From positions 1-64,000 of the forward strand of contig SSMU01000001.1 of assembly GCA_004799545.1 (NCBI GenBank): 64,000 bases of DNA, read 5' to 3'. Shown here one piece after another: positions 26,351 to 38,863 of the stretch. The stretch is from Phenylobacterium sp. Its GTDB lineage: Bacteria; Pseudomonadota; Alphaproteobacteria; Caulobacterales; Caulobacteraceae. Below the pieces are notes generated by a model. That model worked only from the letters and a program-made list of their open reading frames with translations. It was not told the DNA's origin and made no database searches. Position numbers and translations under genes: made by a program. The number at the start of each line of letters is the position of its first letter. Position 1 is the first letter of the stretch.

Positions 26351-28060
26351 ATGGATGCGCGAGGCTGGTCTGAGATCCTGTTCACCATCGCCGTCACGGT
26401 GGCGCTCGCCTGGCCACTGGGCATGTACATGGCCCGGGTATGGCAGCGGCAGGGCACCTGGCTCGACCCGGTGCTGCGGCCCGTCGAGGGCGTGCTCTAC
26501 AAGGCCTTCGGCGTCGATCCGGACAAGGGCCAGAACTGGTTCGCCTACGCCGTCTCCATGCTGGCGTTCAGCGCGGCGAGCTTCGTGGTGCTCTACCTGA
26601 TCCTGCGCTTCCAGGACCTGCTGCCGCTCAACCCGCAGGGGTTCAAGGGGACCAGCCCGGACCTGGCGTTCAACACCGCGATCAGCTTCATCACCAACAC
26701 CAACTGGCAGTCCTATGTGCCGGAGCAGACGGTCTCGACCTTCTCGCAGATGGCCGGCCTGACCACGCACAACTTCCTGTCGGCCGCGGCCGGCATCGCC
26801 ATCGCCGCCGCCGTCGCCCGCGCCTTCGCCGCCAACCGCGGGGAGGGGCTCGGCAACTTCTGGGTCGATCTGACCCGGATCAGCCTCTACATCCTGCTGC
26901 CGATCGCCATCGTCATCGCCCTGGCCTTCGTGGCGCTGGGCGAGCCGCAGACCCTGGCCGCGCACGCCAACGCCGTGGGCCTGGAGGGCGGCAAGCAGGT
27001 CATCACCCTGTTCCCGACCGCCAGCCAGGAGGCGATCAAGCAGCTCGGCACCAACGGCGGCGGGCTGTTCAACGCCAATTCCGCCCACCCGTTCGAGAAC
27101 CCCAGCGCGATTACCAACCTCATCGAGGAGGTGATCATGAACGCCCTGAGCTACGCCTGCGTGGTGGCCTTCGGGATCGTCGCCCTGGTGCGCCGCGAAG
27201 CCCGCGCCCTGGTTGCGGTGATGGCGGTCTTCATCCTGGCGGCCTCGTCGGTCGTCTACTGGTCGGAAACCCAGCCGGCGCCGGCCATGCACGCCGTGCA
27301 CGCCGCGACGGCGGTCAACATGGAGGGCAAGGAGGTCCGCTTCGGCGCGGCGTCCACCGCCGTCTGGACCGCCTTCACCACCGGCGCCTCGGACGGCGGC
27401 GTCAACGCCATGCACGACAGCTACATGCCGCTCGGCGGCGGGATGGCGATGTTCATGATCCAGCTCGGCGAGATGCTGCCGGGCGGCGTCGGCTCGGGCC
27501 TCTACGGCATGGTGGTCATGGCGCTGATCGCGGTGTTCGTCGGCGGGCTGATGGTCGGACGAACGCCGGAATACCTCGGCAAGAAGATCGAGGCGCGGGA
27601 GGTCAAGTTCGCCATGCTGGCGGTGCTGATCCTGCCGCTGGCGATCCTCGGCTTCTCGGCGGCCGCCGCGGTGCTGCCCTCGGCCCTGAAGGCGCTGGAG
27701 AACTCCGGGCCGCACGGCCTCTCGGAGCTGCTCTACGCCTACTCCTCGGCGACCGGGAACAACGGCTCGGCGTTCGCCGGCCTCTCCGCCAACGTCCCCT
27801 ATTGGAACGCGACGCTTGGCATCGCCATGCTGCTCGGCCGCTTCGCCTACGTCATCCCGGTGCTGGCCATGGCCGGATCGATCGCCGCCAAGCCGAAGCT
27901 GCAGCCCACCGCCGGCACCCTGCCGACCTATGGCCCGCTGTTCATCAGCCTGCTGATCGGCGTGATCATCATCATGGGCGGCCTCGAATATTTCCCAGCG
28001 CAAGCCCTCGGCCCGATCGTCGAACACTTCCAGGTGCTCGACGTCCTGGCCGGCCACTGA
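26351..28060 (+). CDS. kdpA: Potassium-transporting ATPase subunit A
   Basis: The 569-residue potassium-channel-like subunit that binds and conducts K+ across the inner membrane for KdpB. Visible selectivity-loop signatures are [24 protein letters not shown] and [19 protein letters not shown]; the last is the hallmark P-loop. About ten membrane segments are evident. Length and gene order (F-A-B-C-D-E) are standard. AAGGAGA precedes the ATG at 26351. Expected to be induced by low potassium or osmotic stress through KdpDE. Confidence 0.98.
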   Translation: MDARGWSEILFTIAVTVALAWPLGMYMARVWQRQGTWLDPVLRPVEGVLYKAFGVDPDKGQNWFAYAVSMLAFSAASFVVLYLILRFQDLLPLNPQGFKGTSPDLAFNTAISFITNTNWQSYVPEQTVSTFSQMAGLTTHNFLSAAAGIAIAAAVARAFAANRGEGLGNFWVDLTRISLYILLPIAIVIALAFVALGEPQTLAAHANAVGLEGGKQVITLFPTASQEAIKQLGTNGGGLFNANSAHPFENPSAITNLIEEVIMNALSYACVVAFGIVALVRREARALVAVMAVFILAASSVVYWSETQPAPAMHAVHAATAVNMEGKEVRFGAASTAVWTAFTTGASDGGVNAMHDSYMPLGGGMAMFMIQLGEMLPGGVGSGLYGMVVMALIAVFVGGLMVGRTPEYLGKKIEAREVKFAMLAVLILPLAILGFSAAAAVLPSALKALENSGPHGLSELLYAYSSATGNNGSAFAGLSANVPYWNATLGIAMLLGRFAYVIPVLAMAGSIAAKPKLQPTAGTLPTYGPLFISLLIGVIIIMGGLEYFPAQALGPIVEHFQVLDVLAGH

Positions 28061-28080
28061 CCCATCGGAGCCTTGATCCC

Positions 28081-30141
28081 ATGACCGCCGCTGCCGTCCA
28101 TCTCGGCGAGAAGCGCCGTTCCGCCGTCACCTCGACGACCCTGTCGTCGAGCGTGATGGCCCGGGCGATCCGCGATTCCTTCGTGAAGCTCGATCCGCGC
28201 AAGCTCACCGGCAATCCGGTGATCCTGGCGACCGAGGTCGTCGCCGCCCTCGCCACCGTCTCGACGATCTACGACTTCACCACCGGGACCAATCCCTGGT
28301 GGGCGTTCCAGGTGGCGCTGTGGCTGTGGTTCACCGTGGTGTTCGCCAACTTCGCCGAGAGCATCGCCGAGGGCCGCGGCAAGGCCGCCGCCGACGCCCT
28401 GCGCGCCCAGCGGGTCGACGTCCTGGCCAAGCTGATCACCGACGCCGGCGCCGTCGCCATGACGCCCGCCTACAAGCTGCACGCCGGCAGCATCGTGCTG
28501 GTGGAAGCCGGCGACATGGTCCCCTCCGACGGGGAGATCATCGAAGGCGTGGCCTCGGTCAACGAGGCGGCGATCACCGGCGAGAGCGCGCCGGTCATCC
28601 GCGAAAGCGGCGGCGACCGCTCGGCCGTCACCGGCGGCACCACCGTGGTCTCCGACTGGATCAAGGTGCGCATCACCGCCGAGCCGGGGAACACCTTCCT
28701 CGACCGGATGATCGCCATGGTCGAGGGCGCCGAGCGGCGCAAGACGCCCAACGAGCTGGCGCTCACCGTGCTGCTGGCCGGCCTGACCCTGGTGTTCCTG
28801 ATCGCCGTCGCCACCCTCTTGGGGCTCGGCCAGTACTCGGGCGTCAAGCTCGACCCGCTGGTGCTGGGCGCCCTGTTCATCTGCCTGATCCCGACCACCA
28901 TCGGCGGCCTGCTCTCGGCCATCGGCATCGCCGGCATGGACCGGCTGCTGAAGGTCAATGTGCTGGCCACATCCGGCCGCGCGGTCGAGGCCTCGGGCGA
29001 CGTGGACACCCTGCTGCTCGACAAGACCGGGACCATCACCCACGGCAACCGCATGGCCACCGAGGTGATCCCGGCGCCGGGCGTGCGGGGCGAGGCCGCG
29101 CTGCGCGCCGCCATGATGGCCTCGCTGGCCGACGAGACGCCGGAGGGCCGCTCGATCGTCGACCTGGCCCTGGAGAAGGGCCTGACCGGCACGCCGCCCA
29201 AGGGCTCGACGCCCGTGCCGTTCAGCGCCACCACGCGGATCTCCGGCCTCGACGCCGGCCAGGACAGCTGGCGCAAGGGCGCGGTGGACGCGATCCTCAA
29301 GCTGGTCGGCATGACCGCGTCGCAGGCGCCCGCGGAGCTGAACGCCGCCATCGACCGCATCGCGCGGTCCGGCGGCACGCCGCTGGCGGTCGCCGAGAAC
29401 GGCGTGCTGGTCGGCGTCATCCACCTGAAGGACGTGGTCAAGGCCGGGGTGAAGGACCGCTTCGCGGACCTGCGCCGCATGGGCCTGCGCACGGTGATGA
29501 TCACCGGCGACAACCCGGTCACCGCCGCGGCCATCGCCTCGGAGGCCGGGGTCGACGACTTCCTCGCCGAGGCGACGCCGGAGGACAAGCTCAGGCTGAT
29601 CCGCGAGGAGCAGGCCAAGGGCCGGCTGGTGGCCATGTGCGGCGACGGCTCGAACGATGCGCCAGCGCTGGCCCAGGCCGACGTCGGCGTGGCCATGCAG
29701 ACCGGCACCCAGGCCGCCCGCGAGGCCGGCAACATGGTCGACCTGGACTCCGATCCGACCAAGGTCATCGAGATCGTCGAGGTCGGGAAACAGATGCTGA
29801 TCACCCGCGGCGCGCTCACCACCTTCTCCATCGCCAACGACGTCGCCAAGTATTTCGCCATCATCCCGGCGATCTTCGTGGTCTCGCTACCGGCCCTGGG
29901 CGCGCTCAACATCATGGGGCTGCACAATCCCCGCAGCGCGATCCTCTCGGCGGTGATCTTCAACGCCCTGATCATCATCATGCTGGTGCCGCTGGCCCTG
30001 AGGGGCGTGAAGTACCGGCCGATCGGGGCCTCGCGGCTCTTGCAGCGCAACCTGCTGGTCTACGGGCTGGGTGGCGTCATCGCCCCCTTCATCGGCATCA
30101 AGATCGTCGACCTGATCATCACCACCATCGGTCTCGCTTAG
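28081..30141 (+). CDS. kdpB: Potassium-transporting P-type ATPase subunit B
   Basis: The 686-residue catalytic subunit. Motifs in order: [17 protein letters not shown] (actuator TGES), the membrane CLIPTTIGG segment, [13 protein letters not shown] with the phosphorylated Asp, then [14 protein letters not shown] and [20 protein letters not shown] in the P domain. It hydrolyses ATP to drive K+ uptake with KdpA and KdpC. The ATG at 28081 is chosen from conserved [20 protein letters not shown] following it; only a weak GGAG lies upstream. The Ser in the TGES loop is present. Confidence 0.98.
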   Translation: MTAAAVHLGEKRRSAVTSTTLSSSVMARAIRDSFVKLDPRKLTGNPVILATEVVAALATVSTIYDFTTGTNPWWAFQVALWLWFTVVFANFAESIAEGRGKAAADALRAQRVDVLAKLITDAGAVAMTPAYKLHAGSIVLVEAGDMVPSDGEIIEGVASVNEAAITGESAPVIRESGGDRSAVTGGTTVVSDWIKVRITAEPGNTFLDRMIAMVEGAERRKTPNELALTVLLAGLTLVFLIAVATLLGLGQYSGVKLDPLVLGALFICLIPTTIGGLLSAIGIAGMDRLLKVNVLATSGRAVEASGDVDTLLLDKTGTITHGNRMATEVIPAPGVRGEAALRAAMMASLADETPEGRSIVDLALEKGLTGTPPKGSTPVPFSATTRISGLDAGQDSWRKGAVDAILKLVGMTASQAPAELNAAIDRIARSGGTPLAVAENGVLVGVIHLKDVVKAGVKDRFADLRRMGLRTVMITGDNPVTAAAIASEAGVDDFLAEATPEDKLRLIREEQAKGRLVAMCGDGSNDAPALAQADVGVAMQTGTQAAREAGNMVDLDSDPTKVIEIVEVGKQMLITRGALTTFSIANDVAKYFAIIPAIFVVSLPALGALNIMGLHNPRSAILSAVIFNALIIIMLVPLALRGVKYRPIGASRLLQRNLLVYGLGGVIAPFIGIKIVDLIITTIGLA

Positions 30142-30174
30142 ATCGATCTGGCCTAGGAAAAAGGCGCCAAGGAC

Positions 30175-30768
30175 ATGCTCTCCGACCTCCGCCCCGCCCT
30201 CGTCTCGACCGTGATCTTCACGGCGCTGCTGGGCATCCTCTATCCGCTGGCGATCACCGGCGTCGCCAAGGTGGCCTTCCCCTACCAGGCCGAAGGCAGC
30301 CTGGTGCGCGATGGGGCCGGCAAGGTGGTGGGCTCGGCGCTGATCGCCCAGCCGTTCGCCAAGGACGAGTATCTGCATCCGCGCCCGTCCGCGGCCGGCG
30401 CCAACGGCTACGACCCCACCGCCTCCGGCGGTTCGAACTACGGCCCGCTGAACCCCGACCTGGCCAAGCGGATCAAGGGGGACGCCGCGAGCCTGCGCGC
30501 CTCGACCGGCCACCAGGAGATCCCCGACGACGCCATCACCACGTCGGCCTCCGGGCTCGACCCCGACATCTCGCCGGCCTATGCCCGGCTGCAGGTCGAC
30601 CGGATCGCCAAGGCCCGCGGGGTCACGCCCGAGCAGGTGCGCCGGATCATCGAGGATCAGGTCCAGCCGCCGGCCCTGGGCTTCCTCGGCCAGCCCCACG
30701 TCAATGTGCTGATGACCAACCGGGCGCTGGACATGGCCGCGCCGAAGAGTACCCCCAAGAACTCATGA
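30175..30768 (+). CDS. kdpC: Potassium-transporting ATPase subunit C
   Basis: A 197-residue subunit anchored by one N-terminal membrane helix (LVSTVIFTALLGILYPLAIT) with a periplasmic domain containing EYLHPRPSAAGANGYDPTAS and GGSNYGPLNPDL, both standard KdpC signatures. It acts as a catalytic chaperone that raises ATP affinity of KdpB. The ATG at 30175 follows CCAAGGAC. Its stop overlaps the kdpD start by 4 bp (ATGA), coupling pump and sensor expression. Confidence 0.97.
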   Translation: MLSDLRPALVSTVIFTALLGILYPLAITGVAKVAFPYQAEGSLVRDGAGKVVGSALIAQPFAKDEYLHPRPSAAGANGYDPTASGGSNYGPLNPDLAKRIKGDAASLRASTGHQEIPDDAITTSASGLDPDISPAYARLQVDRIAKARGVTPEQVRRIIEDQVQPPALGFLGQPHVNVLMTNRALDMAAPKSTPKNS

Positions 30769-33455
30769 AGCCCGACGAGCCGCGCCGTCCCGACCCCGAC
30801 GCCCTTCTGGTGGAAGCGGCCAAGGCCGGGCGCGGCCGGCTCAAGGTGTTCCTCGGCATGGCGCCGGGGGTCGGCAAGACCTACGAGATGCTGGCCCAGG
30901 CCGGCCGCCGCAAGGCCGAGGGCGGCGAGGTGCTGGTCGGCGTCGTCGAGACCCACGGCCGGCGCGACACCGAAGCCCTGCTGCACGGCCTGGAGGTGCT
31001 GCCGCGCAAGCCGATCGACCACAACGGCCGCACCCTGCTCGAATTCGACATCGACGAGGCCCTGGCGCGCAAGCCCGCCTTGCTGCTGGTCGACGAATAC
31101 GCCCACTCCAATGCGCAGGGCTCGCGCCATCCCAAGCGCTGGCAGGACGTCGAGGAGCTGCTGTCGGCCGGGGTCAACATCTGGACGACGCTGAACGTCC
31201 AGCACCTCGAGAGCCTGGTCGACGTGGTCTGGAAGATCACCGGGGTGCGCCAGCGCGAGACGGTGCCGGATTCGGCGCTGTCGCGGGCCGACGACATCGA
31301 GCTGGTCGACATCACCCCCGACGAGCTCCGCCAGCGGCTGGGGGAGGGCAAGGTCTACCTGCCCGAGACCGCGCGGATGGCGGCGGCCAACTTCTTCAAG
31401 CCGGAGAACCTCACGGCGCTGCGCGAGCTCGCCCTGCGCCGGGTGGCCCAGACGGTCGACGATCAGCTGCTCGCCGCCATGCGCCAGCGCGGCGTCGAGG
31501 GCCCCTGGGCGGCCGGCGAGCGGATCCTGGTGCTGCTGGGGCCGGACGCCATGGCCCAGAGCCTGGTCCGCGCCGGCCGGCGGCTGTCGGACATGATGAT
31601 GGGCGCGCCCTGGACGGTGACCTACGTCGAGCAGCCGAAGCGGCCGTCGCCGGACGCGGCGGGGGCGGCCAAGATCAGCGCGGCGTTCAAGCTGGCCGAG
31701 CAGCTCGGTGGGTCCAACGTGGTGCTGGCCGGCGACGACCTAGTGGGCGCCCTGCTGGACTACGCCCGGCAGAACAACGTCACCCAGATCGTGGTCGGCA
31801 AGTCCGGGCGCTCGCGGTGGCGGGCGCTGTTCGGCCGCGCCCTGATCCCGGCCCTGGCCGAGGAGGTCCGCGGCGCCGCCCTGCACATCATCACCGAAGC
31901 CGGCCAGCCCGAGCCGGAGCCGCCGGCCAAGCCCGCCGGCCCGGGGCTCGCCGCCTGGCGGGGACATATCGCCTCGATCGTCTTCGTCGCGGTGGCCGGG
32001 GTCTTCGCGGGCCTGGTCGACCAGTTCTCCCACGGCGCCAACCTGGCGATGATCTTCCTGGTGAGCGTGCTGGTCAGCGGCCTGGCGTTCGGCCTGTGGC
32101 CGGCGGTGACCGCCGCGGCGGTGGCGGCCTTCGCCTACAACTTCTTCTTCCTCGAGCCGCGGCTGTCGATGGCCATCGGCCATCCCACCGACGTGCTGAC
32201 CTTCGTGGTGTTCTTCGCGGTGGCGATGACCACCGGCTGGCTGACCGGCCGGGTCCGCGACCAGGCCATGGCCATGTCGCGCCGCGCCTCGGCGATCACC
32301 GCCCTCCTGGCGGCCAGCCGCCGGCTGTCCGGCGCCGCCTCGCGGGAAGCGGCCGCCCAGGCCCTGGCCGAACAGCTGGCCGCGGCGACCGGCGGCGAGG
32401 CCGTGGTGCTGCTGCCGGGCGGCGAGGACGTGGAGGCGGTGGCCGCCTCGCCGATCCTGAAGCCGCTCGCCACCACCGACGCGGTCGCCGCGCGCTGGGC
32501 CTGGCAGCACGGCGAGCCGGCGGGCGCCGACACCGGGACCTTGCCCAGCGCCAACCTCACCTACCGCCCGCTGCAGGGGGTCCGCGCCCGTTCCGGCGTG
32601 GCCGGCTTCGAGGCCAGGGCGGTGCAGGGCGGCGATGGGGAGCGCTTCGTCTCGGCCCTGCTAGACCAGGGCGCCGTCGCCCTGGAGCGGGCGGAGTTCG
32701 CCGCCGATGCGGCCGACGCCGAGGCGCTGCGTCGCTCGGACAAGCTGCGCTCGGCCCTGCTGAATTCGGTCAGCCACGACCTGCGGACGCCGCTGGCCAC
32801 GGTGCTGGGCTCGGCGACGACGCTGCTGGAATACGAGGACTCGCTCGATAAGGCGGTGCGCGTCGACCTGCTGGCGAGCATCCGCGAGGAGGCCGAACGG
32901 CTGAACCGCTATGTCGGCAACCTCCTGGATATGACCCGGCTGGAGGGCGGCGGCCTCAACATCCGCAGCGATTGGGTCGACGTGCGCGACGTGCTGGGCG
33001 CGGCCCTCGACCAGGTCTCCCGCCGGCTGGGCCAGCGTAACGTGACCCGCGACTTCCCCCCGGAGCTGCCGACGGTGAAGGTCGATTCCGCCCTGCTCGA
33101 ACAGGCGCTGGTCAACATCCTGGAGAACGCCATCGCCTACAGCCCAGACAATTCGACCATCGAGCTGGCCGCCTATGAGGACCGCAACAATGTGGTGCTC
33201 AGCATCGAGGACGAGGGGCGCGGGATCCCGACCGCGGAGCTGGAGCGGGTGTTCGAGCGGTTCCGGCGGATGGAGGAGTCCAGCGACCGGGGCAAGGGCG
33301 CGGGCCTCGGCCTGGCGATCTCCAAGGGGTTCGTGGAGGCCATGGGCGGGCGGATCGCCGCCGCCAGTCCGATCCACGAGGGCCGCGGCACCCGCATCCT
33401 GATCAGCCTGAAGAAGGAGCCCGTGGGGATCAGCCGGGAGCCCGCCCATGCATAG
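30765..33455 (+). CDS. kdpD: Potassium-sensing histidine kinase KdpD
   Basis: An 896-residue sensor kinase. The N-terminal KdpD domain has the Walker-like FLGMAPGVGKTYEML and LVDEYAHSN (about residues 25-110). A universal-stress-protein domain follows (ILVLLGPDAMAQSLVRAGRR, IVVGKSGRSRW), then four membrane helices of DUF4118 (NLAMIFLVSVLVSGLAFGLW), a GAF-like region, the H box NSVSHDLRTPLATVLGSATT, and an ATPase domain ending GAGLGLAISKGFVEAMGG. It phosphorylates KdpE. The ATG overlaps the kdpC stop (ATGA); its own stop overlaps kdpE by 8 bp. Confidence 0.97.
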   Translation: MKPDEPRRPDPDALLVEAAKAGRGRLKVFLGMAPGVGKTYEMLAQAGRRKAEGGEVLVGVVETHGRRDTEALLHGLEVLPRKPIDHNGRTLLEFDIDEALARKPALLLVDEYAHSNAQGSRHPKRWQDVEELLSAGVNIWTTLNVQHLESLVDVVWKITGVRQRETVPDSALSRADDIELVDITPDELRQRLGEGKVYLPETARMAAANFFKPENLTALRELALRRVAQTVDDQLLAAMRQRGVEGPWAAGERILVLLGPDAMAQSLVRAGRRLSDMMMGAPWTVTYVEQPKRPSPDAAGAAKISAAFKLAEQLGGSNVVLAGDDLVGALLDYARQNNVTQIVVGKSGRSRWRALFGRALIPALAEEVRGAALHIITEAGQPEPEPPAKPAGPGLAAWRGHIASIVFVAVAGVFAGLVDQFSHGANLAMIFLVSVLVSGLAFGLWPAVTAAAVAAFAYNFFFLEPRLSMAIGHPTDVLTFVVFFAVAMTTGWLTGRVRDQAMAMSRRASAITALLAASRRLSGAASREAAAQALAEQLAAATGGEAVVLLPGGEDVEAVAASPILKPLATTDAVAARWAWQHGEPAGADTGTLPSANLTYRPLQGVRARSGVAGFEARAVQGGDGERFVSALLDQGAVALERAEFAADAADAEALRRSDKLRSALLNSVSHDLRTPLATVLGSATTLLEYEDSLDKAVRVDLLASIREEAERLNRYVGNLLDMTRLEGGGLNIRSDWVDVRDVLGAALDQVSRRLGQRNVTRDFPPELPTVKVDSALLEQALVNILENAIAYSPDNSTIELAAYEDRNNVVLSIEDEGRGIPTAELERVFERFRRMEESSDRGKGAGLGLAISKGFVEAMGGRIAAASPIHEGRGTRILISLKKEPVGISREPAHA

Positions 33456-34161
33456 GCCGCGCATCCTGGTGGTGGACGACGAGCCGCAGATGCACCGGTT
33501 CCTCGGCCCCGCGCTGAACGCCGCCGGCTATGAGCCGGTCCGGGCGGACACCGGCCGCCAGGCCCTGTCGGAGATCGCGCGGCGCCCGCCCGACGCGGTG
33601 GTGCTCGACCTCGGCCTGCCCGACATCGACGGACAGGAGGTGCTGCGCAAATGCCGCGCCTTCTACGAGGGCCCGATCGTCATCCTCTCGGCGCGCGACC
33701 GGGAGATCGAGAAGATCGAGGCGCTGGACGCCGGCGCCGACGACTATGTGGAGAAGCCGTTCCGGGTGGGCGAGCTGCTGGCTCGCCTGCGGGTGACCAT
33801 GCGCCGCCAGCTCAGGCAATCGGAGCCGCCGCCGCCGATCGTCCATGCCGGCGACCTGACCATCGACATCCCACGCCGCCTGGTCACCCGCGGCGACGAG
33901 CCGATCCGCCTGTCGCCCAAGGAGTACGAGCTCTTGGTGAAGCTGGCGCAGGCCGATGGCAAGGTGCTGACCCACAAGGAGCTGCTGATCTCCCTGTGGG
34001 GCCCCGCCCATGCGGAGGACACCCAGTACCTGCGGGTGTTCATCGGCCAGCTGCGCCAGAAGATCGAGGCCGATCCCTCCGCCCCGAAACTGATCCTCAC
34101 CCAGCCGGGGATCGGCTATCGCTTCATGGCCGACGAGGCGATCCGCGCGCCGGGGCCCTGA
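33448..34161 (+). CDS. kdpE: Response regulator KdpE
   Basis: A 237-residue OmpR/PhoB-type regulator. The receiver domain has VVDDEPQMHRFL, the phospho-acceptor Asp in VVLDLGLPDIDGQE, and the conserved Lys in DYVEKPFRVGELLARL. The C-terminal winged helix has RLSPKEYELLVKLAQADGK and QYLRVFIGQLRQKIEADPS. It activates the kdp operon upon phosphorylation by KdpD. Translation is coupled to kdpD by an 8-bp overlap. The last 38 bp overlap, tail to tail, the 3' end of the leftward DUF4118 gene. Confidence 0.97.
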   Translation: MHRPRILVVDDEPQMHRFLGPALNAAGYEPVRADTGRQALSEIARRPPDAVVLDLGLPDIDGQEVLRKCRAFYEGPIVILSARDREIEKIEALDAGADDYVEKPFRVGELLARLRVTMRRQLRQSEPPPPIVHAGDLTIDIPRRLVTRGDEPIRLSPKEYELLVKLAQADGKVLTHKELLISLWGPAHAEDTQYLRVFIGQLRQKIEADPSAPKLILTQPGIGYRFMADEAIRAPGP

Positions 34162-35020
34162 CCGGCGAGGCCCCGGTCGGCGCAGCGAGGGCCGCGGCGA
34201 GGTAGCCGCCGACCACATCGACAAATCGATCCGGCGAGGCGGGGCGTCCGCCGCGTGCGCGGGTGAAGTCGACACCGACCGCGCATCCACCGGCCGGCGT
34301 CGTCACAGGCCAGAAGTCGAAGGTGGCCTGGTCGTAGGGATAGGTCTCGCCACGCGTCGCGACCCGGGAGTCGATGGCTCCGCGCGCGGCATCTTCCTCC
34401 GCCGAGGTGATCTTCGCGCCACCCGCTTTCGCGACAAGTCCGACGCTCGTCCCGCGCCGCAGGAAAATGACCGCCGGGGCCTCGAAGATCCGATGCAGGG
34501 CGAGCGCCGCCGCGTCCAGGATCTCGGCCTGCGGCGCGGCCTCGATGATCACGTGCGCCAGAGCCTGCAGGGCCTGCGCCTGCCTCGCCGCGCGCCGGGA
34601 CTCCACGGCTTGTCGCCGCGATTCCGCGGCGACCGAGCTCACGATGGCCGCCACCACCAGCAACAAGGCCGTCGCCCAGAGGTCGGCGGGGTTGGCGATC
34701 TGGAACGAATAGAAGGGTGCGGTGAAGAAGAAGTCGAAAAGGGCGACGCCGGCGACGGCGGCCAGGAGGGCGGGGCCCCAGCCGAAGAAGGTCGCGGCGA
34801 CCACGACCGGCAGGACATAGATCAGCGTCAGGTTGGGCGCGGCGATCAGGTGCTGCACGACGAAGGCGAGAACCGTCGCGAGCCCGACAAGCAGCAGCGA
34901 GGCCGCATACCCGACGGCGGACGGCGCCCGCGGCGCGTCCTCGGCGACCTGCCCACCGGCGGATCGCGCGGGGTTCACGGCGTCGACCATTGCGCCGGGT
35001 TCGGCGAAGCTGTCAGACAT
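34124..35020 (-). CDS. DUF4118-GAF membrane protein, KdpD-like without kinase domain
   Basis: A 298-residue protein. Four membrane segments (AASLLLVGLATVLAFVVQHL, LTLIYVLPVVVAATFFGWGP, ALLAAVAGVALFDFFFTAP, LWATALLLVVAAIVSSVAA) reproduce the DUF4118 sensor module of KdpD, including the L-DFFF--P motif. A helical linker (SRRQAVESRRAARQAQALQA) and a GAF-like domain follow. There is no KdpD nucleotide domain, universal-stress domain, H box or ATPase. It converges on kdpE with a 38-bp tail overlap. It may modulate KdpD, or be a separate sensor; its partner is unknown. Confidence 0.82.
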   Translation of the reverse strand: MSDSFAEPGAMVDAVNPARSAGGQVAEDAPRAPSAVGYAASLLLVGLATVLAFVVQHLIAAPNLTLIYVLPVVVAATFFGWGPALLAAVAGVALFDFFFTAPFYSFQIANPADLWATALLLVVAAIVSSVAAESRRQAVESRRAARQAQALQALAHVIIEAAPQAEILDAAALALHRIFEAPAVIFLRRGTSVGLVAKAGGAKITSAEEDAARGAIDSRVATRGETYPYDQATFDFWPVTTPAGGCAVGVDFTRARGGRPASPDRFVDVVGGYLAAALAAPTGASPVRAPARGSPRRP

Positions 35021-35182
35021 TCTCGGACTCCTGGCCTCGGCCGGCGCCGATCAGTCGGCAACCTAGCGCCGGACGATATAAAGGATCGATGCGGATTCCA
35101 GCGCCGGGGCGGCCTGAGGGTGCGTGAACGCCACCGCCAGTTGGGCCGTTGATCAGGCCCGTCCGAAGCTTTCTCGAGGCCC

Positions 35183-36448
35183 ATGAAGCGTCCCACCACC
35201 GCCAGTCTGAAGAAGGTGACGCCGGAGAACCTGGCGGCGCTGGGCGTCGAGCGGCTGGCGGAGCTGCTGGTCGTGGCGGCCGAGGCGCGCCCGGACTTGA
35301 AGCGGCGGCTGCGGATGGAGCTGGCGGCGGCGCAGGGTGCGGATCACCTGGCGCCGGAGATCGACAGGCGGCTGACCTCGCTGGAAACCAGCCGCGGCAA
35401 GATCTCCTGGCGGCAACGGCCGGCCTTCGTGCGCGACCTGGAGGAGCTGCGGCGGCTGATCGTCGAACGGCTGGCGGCGCTGGACCCGGCCGTGGCGCTT
35501 AGCCGGCTCTGGGCGTTCATGGGCGTCGCAAGCCGGGTGAGCAGCCGGCTGCGCGACAAGGACGGCGCCCTGGCGGCGGTGTTCGACCGGGCGGCGCAGG
35601 ATCTCGGCCGGTTGCTGGCGCAGATCGATGTCGGGCGCGCGGCCGACAGCCTGGTGGAGGCGATGGTCCAGGCGCCGGCCGCCTGGGAGGCGTGGCTGCC
35701 GCGGGTGCTGCAAGCCGCCGCGCCCGAGCTTGCGGCGACGGCGCTGCGGCGCCTCAGCGAGCGGCAGGGCGCCGTGGTGGGGTGGATCACGCTGATCCGG
35801 CGCCTGGCCGATGCGGCCGGGGACCCGGGCGCCTATCAAGCGACCTTCACGCACCCGCAACTGCTGGACCCGTCGGTGGCGGCGGAGGTCGCCCAGCGGA
35901 TGCTGGCGGCGGATCGGGTGGGGGAGGCCGCGGCCCTCCTCGAGGCGTCGCGGCCGGGCCAGGGCCGCCGCTGGACGCCGGGCCGGGGCGCCGCCGCGCC
36001 CGACTTCGCGTGGGAGAGCGCCTGGATCGAGGTGCTGGAGCGGTCCGGGCGCGGCGACGACGCCCAGGCGGCCCGCTGGGCCTCGTTCGAGCGCACCCTG
36101 TCGGCGGAGCGCGCGCGGGACTTCACCAAGCGGCTGGCGGACTTCGACGACGTGGAGGCGGAGAGCCGGGCCTTCGCCCATGTGGCGGCCGCCGCCGATT
36201 TCCGGGCGGCGCTGCGGTTCCTGATGGACTGGCCGGCCCTGCCCGAAGCCGCGCGGCTGATCCAGGCCCGACCCGACGACATCGAGGTGGCGGACGCGGA
36301 GGCCGAGCTCTGGGCGGCGAAGCTGCGGGTGCGGCAACCGGCGGCGGCGCATCTGCTGCTGCGCAAGGCGGCCGCGGCGGCGTTCCGGCGTCGCGACTTC
36401 GCCACCTGCGATCGGCTCACGGCCGAGGCGGACACCATCGGGGTCTGA
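35183..36448 (+). CDS. DUF6880-type hypothetical protein
   Basis: A 421-residue, entirely soluble and helical protein beginning KRPTTASLKKVTPENLAALG and LAELLVVAAEARPDLKRRLR. A central region rich in Leu/Arg/Ala helices (LRRLIVERLAALDPAVALSR, AQDLGRLLAQIDVGRAADSL) and HEAT/TPR-like pairing continues to the end. I recall this as the DUF6880 family, with no known function. A GC hairpin with a T-rich tail lies 217 bp downstream. The 36449-36757 gap otherwise holds nothing recognisable. Confidence 0.7.
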   Translation: MKRPTTASLKKVTPENLAALGVERLAELLVVAAEARPDLKRRLRMELAAAQGADHLAPEIDRRLTSLETSRGKISWRQRPAFVRDLEELRRLIVERLAALDPAVALSRLWAFMGVASRVSSRLRDKDGALAAVFDRAAQDLGRLLAQIDVGRAADSLVEAMVQAPAAWEAWLPRVLQAAAPELAATALRRLSERQGAVVGWITLIRRLADAAGDPGAYQATFTHPQLLDPSVAAEVAQRMLAADRVGEAAALLEASRPGQGRRWTPGRGAAAPDFAWESAWIEVLERSGRGDDAQAARWASFERTLSAERARDFTKRLADFDDVEAESRAFAHVAAAADFRAALRFLMDWPALPEAARLIQARPDDIEVADAEAELWAAKLRVRQPAAAHLLLRKAAAAAFRRRDFATCDRLTAEADTIGV

Positions 36449-36664
36449 CAGGCTGGGGGCAGGCCGGCCCGGGTTCAGCGGAGCTGGCTGTGCTTGCTGG
36501 CGCGGCGGTTGATGCCGGCGATCACGATGCGGCGCCGGGCGGCAGCCCGCCCCGCAAACGGTTCATCCCCGGTTCAGGCGCGAAGCCCTATTCGTTGATC
36601 ACCAAGGGCCGCCACGCTCTCCCGTCCCTCGAAAGTGGCGGCCTGCGGCAGACTAGAGACTTCG

Positions 36665-36699
36665 ACGGCGCGTCACTCAGGTGGCGCGCCGTTTGTCGT
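36665..36699 (+). terminator. Rho-independent-like terminator
   Basis: An 8-bp stem, ACGGCGCG (36665-36672) with CGCGCCGT (36685-36692), closes a 12-base loop and is followed by TTGTCGTT. Oriented rightward, it would end transcripts from the DUF6880 gene. It also faces the leftward kinase gene, so it may serve both. A second, looser stem (GCCGCCAC / GTGGCGGC) lies at about 36609-36643. Confidence 0.5.
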
Positions 36700-36757
36700 T
36701 CGGCCGGGCGCGTTTCGACCCGTCCAGGATCCATCAGCCGGTCGCGACCTCACGCCC

Positions 36758-38859
<2,102 letters not shown>

Positions 38860-38863
<4 letters not shown>

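Noticed and set aside
26120..28057. A 645-codon open frame antisense to kdpA
   Set aside because: It mirrors the third-position GC of kdpA, is rich in His/Asp/Gly/Arg with no motif or ribosome binding site, and the forward frame is an unmistakable KdpA.
36449..36757. Possible tRNA or structured RNA in the gap (GGTTCATCCCCGG resembles a T-loop)
   Set aside because: No acceptor stem, anticodon arm or CCA-proximal pairing could be laid out around it; only simple hairpins are visible.
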